Translations under genes and position numbers: made by a program
Assembly (NCBI GenBank): GCA_964464635.1
Contig: CAYXGT010000116.1
Coordinates: forward strand, 1-6,554
DNA from: CAYLMG01 sp964464635
Lineage (GTDB): Bacteria > Planctomycetota > Phycisphaerae > Sedimentisphaerales > Anaerobacaceae
DNA: 6,554 bases
Direction of reading: 5' to 3'
Notes under the pieces: model-generated
What the model saw: only the letters and a program-made list of their open reading frames with translations
Databases searched by the model: none
What the model was told of the DNA's origin: nothing
In this document: positions 6,337-6,554 of the stretch, in pieces
How the letters are laid out: the number at the start of each line of letters is the position of its first letter
Position numbering within the stretch: the first letter of the stretch is position 1

Positions 6337-6361
6337 AAAACCTCCGGCACAGGTCCGGAGG
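6337..6361 (-). terminator. second, weaker intrinsic terminator behind the 16S rRNA gene
   Basis: CCTCCGG (6341-6347) and CCGGAGG (6355-6361) form a perfect 7-bp stem with a 7-nt loop. Read on the minus strand it is followed by TTTTCTTATT. It lies just downstream of the stronger terminator and would act as a backup. Its loop carries the CACAGGT repeat, so it may be a recruited repeat copy. Confidence 0.6.
6344..6352 (+). repeat. right copy of the 9-bp direct repeat flanking the RAYT region
   Basis: CCGGCACAG matches the copy at 5705-5713. Here it overlaps the stem and loop of the second terminator, which argues that part of the terminator belongs to the repeat module. Confidence 0.35.
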
Positions 6362-6369
6362 CTAATCTT

Positions 6370-6404
6370 AAAAAAAAAGCGGTCTGTGAATAATCACAGA
6401 CCGC
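6370..6404 (-). terminator. strong intrinsic terminator of the 16S rRNA transcript
   Basis: GCGGTCTGTG (6379-6388) and CACAGACCGC (6395-6404) form a perfect 10-bp stem with a 6-nt loop. On the minus strand it is followed at once by nine T (plus-strand A-run 6370-6378). It lies about 110 nt past the mature 16S end. This is the best terminator in the window and shows that transcription stops after 16S, with no 23S or tRNA behind it. Confidence 0.92.
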
Positions 6405-6454
6405 AATATATCAAGAACAGTCAAGCTTATGCAGCGAAGGTGTCTGACTATCAA

Positions 6455-6499
6455 CCTCTTTTTTTTAGATTCCCGCCTTCGCGGGAATGACAAAAGAGG
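6455..6499 (-). repeat. ATTCCC-N8-GGGAAT palindrome nested in a longer stem in the 16S trailer
   Basis: ATTCCCGC (6469-6476) and GCGGGAAT (6481-6488) form a perfect 8-bp stem closed by a 4-nt loop. Outside it CCTCTTTT (6455-6462) pairs with AAAAGAGG (6492-6499) across an uneven internal loop. The inner unit fits ATTCCC-N8-GGGAAT, the form of neisserial dRS3 elements and of similar palindromes common in many bacterial genomes. It ends about 15 bases after the mature 16S end, so the pre-rRNA trailer would fold into it. It may be a dispersed repeat, an RNA-processing structure, or both. Confidence 0.75.
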
Positions 6500-6514
6500 C
6501 GTTCTAGTAATCCC

Positions 6515-6554
<40 letters not shown>

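Noticed and set aside
5705..6362. CRISPR array or integron attC site
   Set aside because: Repeats are few, unequal and not regularly spaced, and no integrase or cas gene is present; the HUH transposase explains the palindromes.
6239..6490. Plus-strand 83-codon open frame between the RAYT gene and 16S
   Set aside because: It runs through both terminators, the REP-like repeats and the ATTCCC palindrome, has no Shine-Dalgarno, and its translation is not protein-like.
6405..6514. tRNA gene in the 16S trailer, as in a normal ITS
   Set aside because: No cloverleaf, T-arm consensus or CCA-type acceptor is visible; the space is taken by the palindrome and leads directly to the terminator.

Overview
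This window most resembles a planctomycete-type genome, probably Phycisphaerae/Sedimentisphaerales-like. That placement is an inference from three things: a DUF4139 protein and a large secreted GH115 glycosidase of the kinds common there, a 16S rRNA gene that ends in its own terminator instead of leading into 23S, and AT-leaning spacers rich in palindromic repeats. No marker in the window settles the taxonomy.

Plus-strand half (1-4593). The window opens inside the C-terminal part of a DUF4139 (MuiA-like) protein that stops at 929. After about 200 bp without a clear gene comes a 151-codon ORF (1136-1591) that reads like the C-terminal end of a BNR/beta-propeller-type protein and may be a 5'-truncated remnant. 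A sigma70-like promoter overlapping its end then serves a large secreted GH115 xylan alpha-glucuronidase (1654-4593), the clearest functional gene here. It points to removal of (methyl)glucuronic acid side chains from glucuronoxylan, presumably in the periplasm or outside the cell.

Minus-strand half (4643-6554). An orphan gene (5479 to 4643) of unknown function, with weak signs of a restriction-endonuclease-like fold, converges on GH115 across a 49-bp gap holding a probable weak terminator. Upstream of it is AT-rich sequence, then a REP-associated tyrosine transposase (RAYT, HUH/Y1 family). The RAYT is split by a one-base frameshift in a run of five A (minus sense) and has GC-rich palindromes on both sides. 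The last 40 bases are the 3' end of a 16S rRNA gene (minus strand) with the anti-Shine-Dalgarno sequence. Its trailer carries an ATTCCC-N8-GGGAAT palindrome inside a larger stem, then a very strong intrinsic terminator (10-bp stem, nine U) and a second, weaker one. The 16S gene is therefore not followed by tRNA, 23S or 5S genes, i.e. it is unlinked.

The genes do not form one pathway. The window is a chromosomal junction between a polysaccharide-degradation gene and the end of an rRNA transcription unit, with a small mobile/repeat module and an orphan gene between them. The most notable points are the RAYT/REP module with its frameshift, the structured trailer of the unlinked 16S gene, and the orphan minus-strand protein.
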